A stretch of DNA of 21,633 nucleotides from positions 1 through 21,633 of the forward strand of contig CAUBMI010000037.1 in NCBI GenBank assembly GCA_958436995.1, written 5' to 3'. Shown piece after piece: positions 1 to 7,473 of the stretch (position 1 is its first letter; every line of letters starts with the position of its first letter). Position numbers and translations under genes: made by a program. This stretch comes from an uncultured Collinsella sp. Its GTDB lineage: Bacteria; Actinomycetota; Coriobacteriia; Coriobacteriales; Coriobacteriaceae. The notes beneath the pieces are model-generated. The model saw only the letters and a program-made list of their open reading frames with translations. It was not told the origin of the DNA and did not search any database.

Positions 1-709
1 TGAGGGTCAGGCCGCCATCGGTGTACTCGTCGCCCGAGATACGGACGTCGATGATAAAGTCCTTGCCGCAGCGCTCGCGAATCTCGGCGACGACCTCGAG
101 CAAGAAGCGCATGCGGGCGTCGAGCGAGCCGCCGTACTCGTCGGTACGCTTGTTGTAGAGCGGGGTCAAAAAGCCGCCGAGCATACCGTGGGCGTGCGCC
201 GCATGGACCTCGACGCCATCGACACCGGCCTTTTGCATACGCACGGCAGCGTCACCGAACTGATGCGTGAGCTCGTGAATCTCATCGACCGTGATGGGGC
301 GCGGCGCCTCGCGGGCATAGGACGGGCCCACAAAGGACGGAGCGATCAGGCGCGGCGTGCCCGGAATGTTAAAGGCCATGTAGGCGGGGTGGAAGAGCTG
401 CGGCATGATCTTGCAGCCGTACTCGTGGACGGCGGCGGCGAGCTTTTCCCAGCCAGGGATAAACGTGTCGTCGTAGCAGCACATGTCACCCGGCAGATAG
501 GTATAGGTAGGCTCGACCGTCACGACCTCGGTGATGATGAGGCCCACGCCGCCCTTGGCGCGGGCACGGTAATGATCGACCAAGTCGTCGGTCACATAGC
601 CATGATCGGCCAGGTTCGTGGACACCGGCGGCATAAAGACGCGATTCTTGACCTCGGTCGTACCGACCTTGATCGGGCTAAAGAGCATCGGGTAAGCGGA
701 TGACTCCAT
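1..709 (-). CDS. Old yellow enzyme family NADH:flavin oxidoreductase, N-terminal part (truncated by window edge)
   Basis: The reverse strand from the ATG at 709 is open to the window edge (236 codons seen). The translation starts MESSAYPMLFSPIKVGTTEV and has OYE-family hallmarks: an early core strand (KNRVFMPPVS), the segment ARAKGGVGLIITE, a histidine-rich flavin/substrate motif (VEVHAAHAHGMLGGFL) and the family segment YNKRTDEYGGSLDARMRF. These enzymes are FMN-dependent TIM barrels. Longer relatives (2,4-dienoyl-CoA reductase, BaiCD/BaiH type) add a 4Fe-4S site and an FAD/NAD(P) domain, but that part lies outside the window, so the subclass and substrate cannot be decided. An AAGGAAG ribosome binding site lies just upstream of the start. 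It has its own upstream region with a 9-bp inverted repeat, and a terminator separates it from the preceding flavoprotein gene, so it is probably not in the pectin operon. Confidence 0.88.
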   Translation of the reverse strand, partial: MESSAYPMLFSPIKVGTTEVKNRVFMPPVSTNLADHGYVTDDLVDHYRARAKGGVGLIITEVVTVEPTYTYLPGDMCCYDDTFIPGWEKLAAAVHEYGCKIMPQLFHPAYMAFNIPGTPRLIAPSFVGPSYAREAPRPITVDEIHELTHQFGDAAVRMQKAGVDGVEVHAAHAHGMLGGFLTPLYNKRTDEYGGSLDARMRFLLEVVAEIRERCGKDFIIDVRISGDEYTDGGLTL

Positions 710-740
710 ACAGGCTTCCTTTCGTTTGGGCCGCTCGGCG

Positions 741-775
741 GCAGTTGCTAACGTACTTATCGTATCAGCAACTGC
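741..775 (-). promoter_or_regulatory. Inverted repeat in the presumed promoter of the OYE-family gene
   Basis: GCAGTTGCT at 741-749 is perfectly mirrored by AGCAACTGC at 767-775, with a 17-bp spacer, 32 bp upstream of the start codon at 709. The position suits an operator for a dimeric repressor, or a hairpin in the leader. No regulator gene for it is visible. No convincing -35/-10 pair could be fixed. Confidence 0.35.
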
Positions 776-819
776 GCTGTACCCGACCGTACACGCTCCC
801 CCGGCTTTTACTCAGCCCA

Positions 820-892
820 CAAAAAAGTTGCGGTGGAATACGGAGTAGATAAGGCCCTTGACAGCCAAAACAGTCCGTATTTCACCGCAACT
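820..892 (-). terminator. Rho-independent terminator with unusually long loop, after the GltA-like gene
   Basis: Arms at 826-844 and 874-892 are complementary over 19 bp with one mismatch, separated by a 29-nt loop. On the minus strand the second arm runs directly into a T-tract (six T, plus positions 821-826). It ends the GH105-isomerase-flavoprotein transcript 15 bp after the stop at 908. The long loop is atypical for a terminator. Confidence 0.8.
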
Positions 893-907
893 GATGGATG
901 GGATGAG

Positions 908-2125
908 TTAGAGGCCCAGGTAGTTGGTCATGCCTTCGACGGCGAGCTTGGCGCCCGCTACGGCATGGACCACGGTAAGCGGGCCGTTGACAACGTCGCC
1001 GGCGGCAAAGACGCCCGGCACGGTGGTCATGCCGTGCTCATCGACCGAAAGAAGGCCGCGATGGTCGGTCTCCAGACCGCCCGTCGTAAGCACCAGTTTG
1101 TCCTTGGGTACCTGCGAGGCCGCAATCACAACCGTGTCGGCGGGCACATGGTCAAGTTCTTCCTCGTAGCCCACCACGTTGTCGTCCTCGTCAAAGATAG
1201 CCGTCTCGAACACCGGACCGTTATCGTCGATGGCGCAGATCGCCTTGCCGCGCACGATCTCGGCACCGTCAAGCTCGGTCAGCTCCACCTCGTCATCGAT
1301 GGCCGAGATATGGCGCGATCGGGCATACACGGTAACCTTGCGAGCACCCGAGCGCAGGGCCGTGCGGGCAACATCCATGGCCACGTTGCCGGCGCCGATA
1401 ACCGCCACGTTCTGACCGATCGCCACGCTCGTGGGATCGACCAGGTAATCGATACCAAACAGTACGTTGCCACGCGACTCGCCGGGAATACCCAGCTTGC
1501 GGGCGCGCCAGGTACCGGTACCGACAAAGACCGCATCGTAGCCGTCGCGCAGCAGGTCGTCGATATGCAGCGCGCCGCCAATGGTGGTCGAGGGACGGAC
1601 GCGTACGCCAAGCGAGCACATCACGTGACGGTACTTTTGCACCAGCGAACGCGGCAGGCGGAATTCGGGGATACCGTACTCCAGCACGCCGCCGATCTCG
1701 GGGCGCTGCTCAAACACCGTAACGGCACAGCCCAGCTGGGCCATCTTAATGGCTACGGTAATGCCGGCAGGACCGGAGCCGACCACGGCAATCTGCTTGC
1801 CGCACGACGGCGCGGGCTTCCACTCCTTGCGGTCCAAATACGCGGTCGAGATATAGTTCTCGATGCTCGAGAAATGCACCGGCGCGCCCTTGCGGCCCTG
1901 GATGCACGCGCCCTCGCACTGGCCCGAATGGTTGCAGATCATGGAGCAGACCGCGCTCATGGGGTTGTTCTGGAACAGCAGCTCACCTGCCTCTTCCAGA
2001 CGGCGCTGCTTAAACAGGTCGATGACCTGCGGAATAGGCGTCTGCACCGGGCAGCCCTTAAGCTGGCAGAACGCCTTCTTGCACCCAAGGCAACGGTTCG
2101 CTTCCTCAACAATATGAATAGCCAT
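908..2125 (-). CDS. GltA-like FAD/NAD(P)-binding iron-sulfur oxidoreductase (glutamate synthase small-subunit family)
   Basis: 405 aa. Residues 1-100 hold two Cys clusters: C12, C15, C20 and C25 (the CLGC...GCPV run) and CSMICNHSGQCEGAC. These match the 4Fe-4S N-domain of glutamate synthase small subunit, NfnB/SudA and dihydropyrimidine dehydrogenase. An FAD dinucleotide fold follows (VVGSGPAG), then an NAD(P)H fold (VIGAGNVAMDVA) and a C-terminal FAD-closing motif (AAGDVVNGP). The ATG at 2125 is chosen because AGGAGAGG precedes it by a few bases; a longer open frame upstream only overlaps the next gene out of frame. No large glutamate synthase subunit is nearby, so a role as a stand-alone electron carrier or NfnB-like reductase is as likely as glutamate synthesis. 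It lies 50 bp after the isomerase gene and is probably co-transcribed with GH105. Confidence 0.88.
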   Translation of the reverse strand: MAIHIVEEANRCLGCKKAFCQLKGCPVQTPIPQVIDLFKQRRLEEAGELLFQNNPMSAVCSMICNHSGQCEGACIQGRKGAPVHFSSIENYISTAYLDRKEWKPAPSCGKQIAVVGSGPAGITVAIKMAQLGCAVTVFEQRPEIGGVLEYGIPEFRLPRSLVQKYRHVMCSLGVRVRPSTTIGGALHIDDLLRDGYDAVFVGTGTWRARKLGIPGESRGNVLFGIDYLVDPTSVAIGQNVAVIGAGNVAMDVARTALRSGARKVTVYARSRHISAIDDEVELTELDGAEIVRGKAICAIDDNGPVFETAIFDEDDNVVGYEEELDHVPADTVVIAASQVPKDKLVLTTGGLETDHRGLLSVDEHGMTTVPGVFAAGDVVNGPLTVVHAVAGAKLAVEGMTNYLGL

Positions 2126-2175
2126 CGGTTCCTCTCCTGGACCTCTACGACAATCTCTTTCGCCAACCTGCTTCG

Positions 2176-3093
2176 TTACAGAATCACGTGCTCGCACATC
2201 ACGCTGTGCCCCATGCGCAGCAGCTCGTCGCGCGAACGCTCGACCGTGGACGGTGTGCTGTTCTCGATAACGGTCATAATGCCCGGTCGCGCGGCCGCGG
2301 CCCAAGCGGCAATAGCCTCAAAATCAAAGTTTCCGCACGTACAGGCGCCGTGGCATACCAAACGAGAGCCCGAGCCATCACACCAGCCATCCTGGTCCTC
2401 GTTGTCTACGATCTCGTAGTCCTTGGCATGCAGCACGCGAATCTTGCTGCCGCACAGGTGCAACATGCGCGACACCTGCTCGGAAGCCTCACCGACGATC
2501 GTGGGATGCAGTAGCGACACCGGATCGTAAATCACGCCGAGTGCGGTGCTCGAAACGCGCTCCAGAACCTCGCGGCAGCGCTCGGGCGTATTGACGATCT
2601 CGTTCCAACCGGGCTCGATCAGAAGCTCGCCGCCCTCCTTTTCGGCCATCGAGCACACGCGTGCGAGTCCTTTGCAAAACGTATCGAGCGCAGCGGCCGA
2701 AAAACGGTCATCGGCCATCTTGTTCTGCGCGTTAGGGCGCCCCGTCTCGGTCCCCACCGGACAGCCCCCAAGCCAGCGCGCGAACCTCAGGCACGCCTCG
2801 TACTCGGCATAGGTATCCACCAGTTGATTCTGATCGGGCGTTGCCAGGTTTTTATAGCAGCCGAGCACCGCCACCTGCACGCCGTTGGTGTCGAGCACCT
2901 CGCGCAGATGGTCGGCGAGTTCGTGCGTAAGGCCGGAACGGTTAATGCCAAAGGACTTGTAGAGTACTTTGCTCGGCAGCTGAATGCACGAGAAACCCAG
3001 TTTGCCCGCCATGCGAATGCGCTCCTCGACCGTACCCTCGGGCAGGTCGTGCAGGCGCACGCCGACGCTCAGTGCTCCTTTTGACTGCGCCAT
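2176..3093 (-). CDS. Sugar phosphate isomerase/epimerase-like TIM-barrel protein (AP endonuclease 2 / xylose-isomerase-like fold)
   Basis: 305 aa, the usual size for this superfamily. Candidate divalent-metal ligands appear in the expected order: Glu in LLIEPGWNEIV, Asp in GVIYDPVSLL, His in IRVLHAKDYEI and Glu in MTVIENSTPS. Such proteins isomerise or epimerise sugars, or act as lyases or dehydratases, and substrate cannot be read from sequence. The start at 3093 (MAQSKGALSV) has AGGAGG 8 nt upstream and lies only 2 bp beyond the GH105 stop, so translation is probably coupled to GH105. That placement suggests it acts on a product of the unsaturated uronyl hydrolase or another pectin-derived sugar; this is inference. 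No signal peptide is visible. Confidence 0.85.
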   Translation of the reverse strand: MAQSKGALSVGVRLHDLPEGTVEERIRMAGKLGFSCIQLPSKVLYKSFGINRSGLTHELADHLREVLDTNGVQVAVLGCYKNLATPDQNQLVDTYAEYEACLRFARWLGGCPVGTETGRPNAQNKMADDRFSAAALDTFCKGLARVCSMAEKEGGELLIEPGWNEIVNTPERCREVLERVSSTALGVIYDPVSLLHPTIVGEASEQVSRMLHLCGSKIRVLHAKDYEIVDNEDQDGWCDGSGSRLVCHGACTCGNFDFEAIAAWAAAARPGIMTVIENSTPSTVERSRDELLRMGHSVMCEHVIL

Positions 3094-3095
3094 GC

Positions 3096-4331
3096 CTAGA
3101 CCTCCTTGCACGCATTGATGCCCGGGGTGTATCCGCCAAACGGGTCCTCGATGGAGCACACGCCCGAGGGAGCAAGCGGGTCGCGCTTGCCGGCCAGCTT
3201 GTCATGATGCATGGTCTCGATATAGGCAAGCACCAGCGGCGCCACGCCCTTCGCGTCGTTTTTGACAACGGGCTCGCTCATGTAGTAGCCAAACGTGCCC
3301 TCGCGGTGCGCGGTGTTGCCAAGGCCCGCCACCAGGCAGATGTTGTCGAGCGCCAACTGCCCGTCGCGCTCGGACAGGCACGTGTCGCAGATGCCGTCAA
3401 ACGCACGGCGGCCGTACTGGTAGTAGCGCTCGCCCAGCACGCCCAGGCGCACGCCCTTCATGATGGCGTTGGCGAAGATGGCGCTGCCCGACTCCTCCAG
3501 ATAGTTGGGGGCGATGTTGGGCAGGTTGATGACCTGGTGCCACATGCCGGTCTTCTCGTCCTGATACGGCAGCATGGCGTCGATCAGGTCGTGGAACATC
3601 TTGCGGATCTCGTCCTTCTCGGCCGACATCGAGGGCGGCATGAGCTCCCAGGTATCGATGAGCGCCATGGCGAACCAGCCCTCGGCGCGCAGCCAGAAGT
3701 TGGCCGAAAGGCCGGTGACGGGATCGCACCAGAACTGCTTGCGGCTCGCGTCGTAGGCGTGATAGTACAGGCCGTTGAGGGGGTTGCGCATCAAGTCGTG
3801 CACCACTTGGAACATATGGAAGCTATCCGAGCAGGCACGGCGGTTGTGGAAGCTCAGCTCGTACTGCATGTAGAACGGCTGCGCCATGTACATGCCGTCG
3901 AGCCAGATCTGGTTGGGGTAGACGGCCTTGTGCCAAAACACACCCTCTTTGGTACGCGGCTGGGTTTCGAGCTGACGATAGATGGTATCCATGGCGGCAC
4001 GGTACTTGGGCTTGCCTACCAGGTCATAGAGTTTGTAGAGGGTCTTGCCTGCATTGACGTTATCGAGGTTGTACTCCTGGGGATTGTAATGCTTGATGGT
4101 GCCATCGTCCTGGACAAAGAAATCGATGTAGTCATCGGCAAAAGTCAGGTAGCGCTGCTCGCCGGTGATCTCGTACAGCTCGATGAGTGCCTTGATCATG
4201 CAGCCGTCAATGTAATTCCAGGTGTTCTCCTTGCCGGCTCGAAGCTTTTCGATGTTCCAGGCCGGCGCCTGAGGCGTAGAGGTCTCGATCAACTGCTCGA
4301 TATAACGGTCCAGAATCTGATTGCAACCCAT
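3096..4331 (-). CDS. GH105 unsaturated rhamnogalacturonyl/uronyl hydrolase (YteR/YesR-like)
   Basis: 411 aa with no signal peptide (MGCNQILDRYIEQLIE). The alpha6/alpha6-barrel family features are present: W38-N39 with the IDGCM segment, D90 in YNLDNVNAGK, and the IWLDGMYMAQPFY motif with D145, which matches the catalytic Asp143 of Bacillus YteR. The family removes the 4,5-unsaturated uronic acid from the non-reducing end of oligosaccharides made by pectate or rhamnogalacturonan lyases. The enzyme should act in the cytoplasm on imported products. GAGGGGA lies upstream of the ATG at 4331. It is the first gene of an operon with the isomerase (2-bp gap) and flavoprotein, and follows an operator-bearing promoter. 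Whether it prefers rhamnogalacturonan or homogalacturonan products is not decidable here. Confidence 0.94.
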   Translation of the reverse strand: MGCNQILDRYIEQLIETSTPQAPAWNIEKLRAGKENTWNYIDGCMIKALIELYEITGEQRYLTFADDYIDFFVQDDGTIKHYNPQEYNLDNVNAGKTLYKLYDLVGKPKYRAAMDTIYRQLETQPRTKEGVFWHKAVYPNQIWLDGMYMAQPFYMQYELSFHNRRACSDSFHMFQVVHDLMRNPLNGLYYHAYDASRKQFWCDPVTGLSANFWLRAEGWFAMALIDTWELMPPSMSAEKDEIRKMFHDLIDAMLPYQDEKTGMWHQVINLPNIAPNYLEESGSAIFANAIMKGVRLGVLGERYYQYGRRAFDGICDTCLSERDGQLALDNICLVAGLGNTAHREGTFGYYMSEPVVKNDAKGVAPLVLAYIETMHHDKLAGKRDPLAPSGVCSIEDPFGGYTPGINACKEV

Positions 4332-4354
4332 TGCTGTCCCCTCTGACGTTATTG

Positions 4355-4452
4355 ATGGGTGAACGTTTCCCCTAGTGTAACGCGAACGGTGATTATAGGG
4401 TGAACGTTACCCCTATAATCCCCGTGAACGGCAAACTTTTAACGGCAAACGG
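4355..4452 (-). promoter_or_regulatory. Paired-operator promoter of the GH105 operon
   Basis: There are two CG-centred sites. The proximal one (GGGTGAACGTTTCCCCT, centre 4364.5) is a good half-site. The distal one is a 30-bp palindrome at 4391-4420 (centre 4405.5) with only two mismatched pairs and core GGTGAACGTTACC-like. Centres are 41 bp apart. A weak TTCACC -35 (4399-4404) with a TACACT -10 (4374-4379, spacing 19) can be drawn between them; alternatively TATAAT at 4392-4397 is the -10. A third TGAACGG half-site begins at 4425 and overlaps the 3' end of the SGNH gene. The layout matches those before the symporter and uxaC genes. Confidence 0.78.
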
Positions 4453-5107
4453 CGGTGAGGCCCGCAGCGATGCGATGCGCCAGGCGCTCATAGCCGGCAG
4501 GGCTGTAATGCAGACCGTCCGGCATGTAGAGCTCGCGGTGCTCCGGCAAAAACGGGCTGATGCCGCTTTGCGCATAGAGGTCGATCACCGGCACCGAGTA
4601 GCGATCGCAGACCTCTAGCATCGCGCGCACATAGGCGTCTTGCGTCAGGCCCAGATGGTTGGCCTCGTTGCTTGCCGGAATATCCTTCTCGTGTTTGCCG
4701 CTCGTCTTGCACGGCGTCATAAACACCAGCTTTGCCTGAGGCGAGCGCGCCGTGATGGTGCGGATCAGGTAGTCGAGCGCACCGTAGAACTCGTGCACGT
4801 CCGTGCTGCCCAGCTCTCCCAGCGGCACGTTACGGCTAAAGTCGTTAACGCCGCCAAAGACGATGCAGATGTCTGCCGTATGATCGATGCCGTCCAGGCG
4901 CTCGACAAACGAGTCGTTGCGGTCGGCCTTGATGGCGATACGCGAGCCCTTAATACCAAAGTTCTCGATCGTAGCGCCGCCCAGCAGCGCACCCAGGTGC
5001 GAGGTCCAGGAGATGTCGTTGCCTCCCCCACCGCATCCGTTATCGCCCCAGGTGGTCGAGTCGCCAAAGCAGCAGATGGTCGATTCGCTCAAGTTTTTCG
5101 TTTCCAT
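4439..5107 (-). CDS. SGNH/GDSL-family esterase (probable pectin or oligosaccharide deacetylase)
   Basis: 222 aa. The SGNH blocks are clear: GDS at 15-17 with nucleophile S17 (GDSTTWG), a block II Gly near KGSR (about 54), GGVND with N88, and DGLH with D197 and H200. There is no signal peptide. The ATG at 5107 is chosen for its AGGAGAAGG site; an open extension of 20 residues upstream lacks one. Members of this family include carbohydrate acetylesterases, including rhamnogalacturonan acetylesterases. The neighbouring methylesterase, polygalacturonase and symporter favour removal of acetyl groups from imported pectic oligosaccharides, but substrate is inferred. It is the last gene of the GH28-CE8-SGNH group, 69 bp after the CE8 stop. 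The downstream promoter element of GH105 overlaps its last codons. Confidence 0.85.
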   Translation of the reverse strand: METKNLSESTICCFGDSTTWGDNGCGGGGNDISWTSHLGALLGGATIENFGIKGSRIAIKADRNDSFVERLDGIDHTADICIVFGGVNDFSRNVPLGELGSTDVHEFYGALDYLIRTITARSPQAKLVFMTPCKTSGKHEKDIPASNEANHLGLTQDAYVRAMLEVCDRYSVPVIDLYAQSGISPFLPEHRELYMPDGLHYSPAGYERLAHRIAAGLTAVCR

Positions 5108-5176
5108 ATCCTTCTCCTCACCCGCACGCCGGCGGTCATACAGGTACATACCGTTCATTCGCAACATGCCGAGGGG

Positions 5177-7342
5177 CTATGCGTGGGCGCATTCCGCAAC
5201 TTGCGAATCGAGCCATTCGATATCCTCGGCAAGATGCGCCACGCCAAGATGGTGTCCACCCGGACACACCTCGTGCCGAAGACCTCCACTGCGGCCCAGC
5301 AACTCGTAGGCATCGCGCACGATTTTGAGTTGCTCGTCAACATTTTTGAGCCCGCGTGCCCCATTCAGATGATCCTCTTCGCAACTTTGGACCAACAACG
5401 GCCGTGGCGCGATAAGCGATGCAATGTCGCCCATGTCGAGCAGACGCCAGAGTCCAGGCGTGTAATTGCAGCTGCAATTGCCGTTGAGGTGCAGCAGCGA
5501 ATCATCAACGCCGTACAGATAGCCCGAGACAAACGCCTTGCGCACGCGCGGGTCGAGCGCGGCCAGATAGAGCGTCATGTAGCCACCGCCCGAGAAGCCA
5601 AAGCAGCCCAGGTCGTCCATGGCAATGTCACCGCGTGTCTCCAAGTAATCAATCAAGCGCATGTTGTCCCAGGCGTTGAGGCCCGCGACCGTAAGACCCA
5701 GCGGCTCGGCCATGCGCGCTTGATTCAGGCACGTACCGCGCAGGTAGCTGTTCTCGTCGTCGCCCTGACCCTTCCAGTCACGACGGTATCCCCAACCACG
5801 CGCATCGGGGCAGACGGTCACGTAACCCATGCGCGCCAAACGCAGACCGTAGTCGTAATTGAACTTACGCACGGCATCGTCGACCGCCGGCACGCCCGCA
5901 ACGCCGGCTATGCTTGCAGCACCCGCCCCCTGGTGACCATGCGGGCAGATATAGCAGCGCTTGAGTCCCCGCTCGTCAAGCTTGGGGCGGGACGGCTCCA
6001 ACAGGTAAAACGGCATCCACACATCGTGCTCAACCTGCAACACCGCATGAGTACGCACGATGCTGCCGGCAACCCGCACGCGATTGAGCTCACGAATCTC
6101 AATCGGGGCGCGGTCCATAAGCGAAAGACCCAAAATATCGTGCAGACGAGTCCTGGTCGCAGCCTTCCATGCCTCAAAGTCTGTGGAAGTCTTGCCCGTA
6201 AATGCGGCCGAGCGCCCTTCGCGCTTCAGTCGGGCGCGCAGCGTAGGTTCGTCCTCGTAGTACGTCTCGATGTGCACGGTGCGGCCATTGGCAGATAGCC
6301 CGGCCGTCTCTACCGCATCACCGTCGCCGCCCTCGGGATCCCAACCATCCGTGCCGGCAAGCACTCGGTCACGCGCATAGCGTTCGGAATCCTGACCGGT
6401 CAGGCAATGCGCCCACGGCACCCAAGCGGCAGTATCACCCGCCGGGCCAAACAGGGTACCGCCGGCATACAGGGTGCCGTCATGTGCCGCTGGCTTATTC
6501 CAATCCCACCAGCCCTCGAGTGAAATATGGGGGCCCAGCCAGCATTCGAGCAAAACGGTCTGGGCCCACTCGCGCCATGGACGACCCAGATAGACCGATC
6601 CGGGGGCAATGCCCTCATCGGCTGTAAACGAACAGCCATGAAACACAAATCCGTACGGCTCGCCCTGAGGCGTGGAGGCTGCCGTTACATACCCGTTGAC
6701 ATCCATATCGCGGTTGAGCGAGCGAATCTCACACCCCTCAAAGTAGGCACGCGCGCCGCCAAAGATAAAGTCGACATCGCCCTCGATCCGGCAACGTCGA
6801 AAATACTGCCGCCCCACGCGGCGCGGGGCGAACTGCTTGGGGCCTATAAAGCCGCCCGGCTTGGCCTCGCGCGGCGGCAGCGGCCCCAAAAAGAGCGTGT
6901 CCTGATGGCCCAGGATGCGGCAGGTATCGACCACCAGGCGGTCGCCGTCGGCATACAGGGCAATCGCCTGGCCGACCTCGCGACCGTCACCGGCGTTGTT
7001 TTCGATTGTTAGGCCCGCAAGCGTCACGTCGTCGGCATCGACCAGCAGCGTGTACGTACGGAAGGTGCCGAGTCTTCCATCCTGGCCGCTACCATCTTCC
7101 GAAGGCATCTTGGCACCCAGGCCGCCCACGATACGTACGCTGTCGGCCGTCTCGCCCTCGAGCGTCACATGCGGACGACGAATTTCGACCTGCTCGCGGT
7201 ACTCGCCCGGCGCCACCAGCACGCGCACCGGCACGGTCGTATCGGGCACACACCGCTCCGCCGCCTCGAGCGCCGCCGAAATGCTGCGATACGCGCCCTC
7301 ACGTTCGAGCGATACCTCAAAGAGCTGTTCTTTACCACTCAT
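5177..7342 (-). CDS. Two-domain pectin esterase: N-terminal CE8 pectin methylesterase fused to C-terminal alpha/beta-hydrolase esterase
   Basis: 721 aa. Residues about 10-330 form a CE8 right-handed beta-helix with family motifs: GQAIALY (Q126), GHQDTLF (acid/base D148), VDFIFG (nucleophile D191) and YLGRPW (R254, W256). Residues about 385-720 are an alpha/beta-hydrolase of the acetyl-xylan-esterase/dienelactone-hydrolase type, with PHGHQGAG (oxyanion region), nucleophile elbow GFSGGGY (S584), a probable acid at D657 (EEDH) and His in GGHHLG (697/698). Some hydrolases of this style are pectin methylesterases in Bacteroides (CE19); that assignment here is only a suggestion. No signal peptide, so it should de-esterify imported oligosaccharides in the cytoplasm. 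The start at 7342 follows an in-frame stop directly upstream but has a poor Shine-Dalgarno (AGAAAG about 12 nt away). It follows GH28 after a 131-bp gap holding a strong hairpin. Confidence 0.9.
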   Translation of the reverse strand: MSGKEQLFEVSLEREGAYRSISAALEAAERCVPDTTVPVRVLVAPGEYREQVEIRRPHVTLEGETADSVRIVGGLGAKMPSEDGSGQDGRLGTFRTYTLLVDADDVTLAGLTIENNAGDGREVGQAIALYADGDRLVVDTCRILGHQDTLFLGPLPPREAKPGGFIGPKQFAPRRVGRQYFRRCRIEGDVDFIFGGARAYFEGCEIRSLNRDMDVNGYVTAASTPQGEPYGFVFHGCSFTADEGIAPGSVYLGRPWREWAQTVLLECWLGPHISLEGWWDWNKPAAHDGTLYAGGTLFGPAGDTAAWVPWAHCLTGQDSERYARDRVLAGTDGWDPEGGDGDAVETAGLSANGRTVHIETYYEDEPTLRARLKREGRSAAFTGKTSTDFEAWKAATRTRLHDILGLSLMDRAPIEIRELNRVRVAGSIVRTHAVLQVEHDVWMPFYLLEPSRPKLDERGLKRCYICPHGHQGAGAASIAGVAGVPAVDDAVRKFNYDYGLRLARMGYVTVCPDARGWGYRRDWKGQGDDENSYLRGTCLNQARMAEPLGLTVAGLNAWDNMRLIDYLETRGDIAMDDLGCFGFSGGGYMTLYLAALDPRVRKAFVSGYLYGVDDSLLHLNGNCSCNYTPGLWRLLDMGDIASLIAPRPLLVQSCEEDHLNGARGLKNVDEQLKIVRDAYELLGRSGGLRHEVCPGGHHLGVAHLAEDIEWLDSQVAECAHA

Positions 7343-7400
7343 CTGTCATTACGCTTTCTGTCACAGAACACCCACCATGCAATACCGGCACCTATAGATT

Positions 7401-7436
7401 GCGTGCGACAGCCGGGCAGACCCGACCGTCGCACGC
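7401..7436 (-). other. Strong intercistronic hairpin between GH28 and the CE8 fusion gene
   Basis: GCGTGCGAC (7401-7409) pairs perfectly with GTCGCACGC (7428-7436), and a co-centred CGGG/CCCG (7413-7416, 7421-7424) continues the stem to a 4-nt loop. There are two mismatched pairs in 16. No T-tract follows on the minus strand, so it looks like an mRNA-processing or stability element rather than a terminator. Confidence 0.6.
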
Positions 7437-7473
7437 CTCAACATGCCGTATTCACTTGTGCAGGAGCACTACC

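Noticed and set aside
2126..2305. 60-residue N-terminal extension of the GltA-like protein
   Set aside because: The extra Arg-rich sequence overlaps the isomerase gene in another frame; the ATG at 2125 has a strong ribosome binding site and starts the recognised Cys-rich domain.
833..2419. Long plus-strand open frame of 528 codons across the GltA-like gene
   Set aside because: It is the complement of a high-GC coding region; the minus-strand frame has full cofactor motifs and a good ribosome binding site, and the plus-strand product has none.
3072..6298. Long plus-strand open frames opposite GH105, the SGNH gene and the CE8 fusion
   Set aside because: They are the antisense of well-supported enzymes, with low-complexity His/Val/Ala-rich products and no domain or ribosome binding site. 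The same holds for the long plus-strand frames opposite GH28, the symporter, uxaA, uxaB, uxaC and feoB.
7343..7360. Tiny frame MTDEW just before the CE8 fusion start, overlapping it
   Set aside because: Five codons without a ribosome binding site; no evidence that it acts as a leader peptide.
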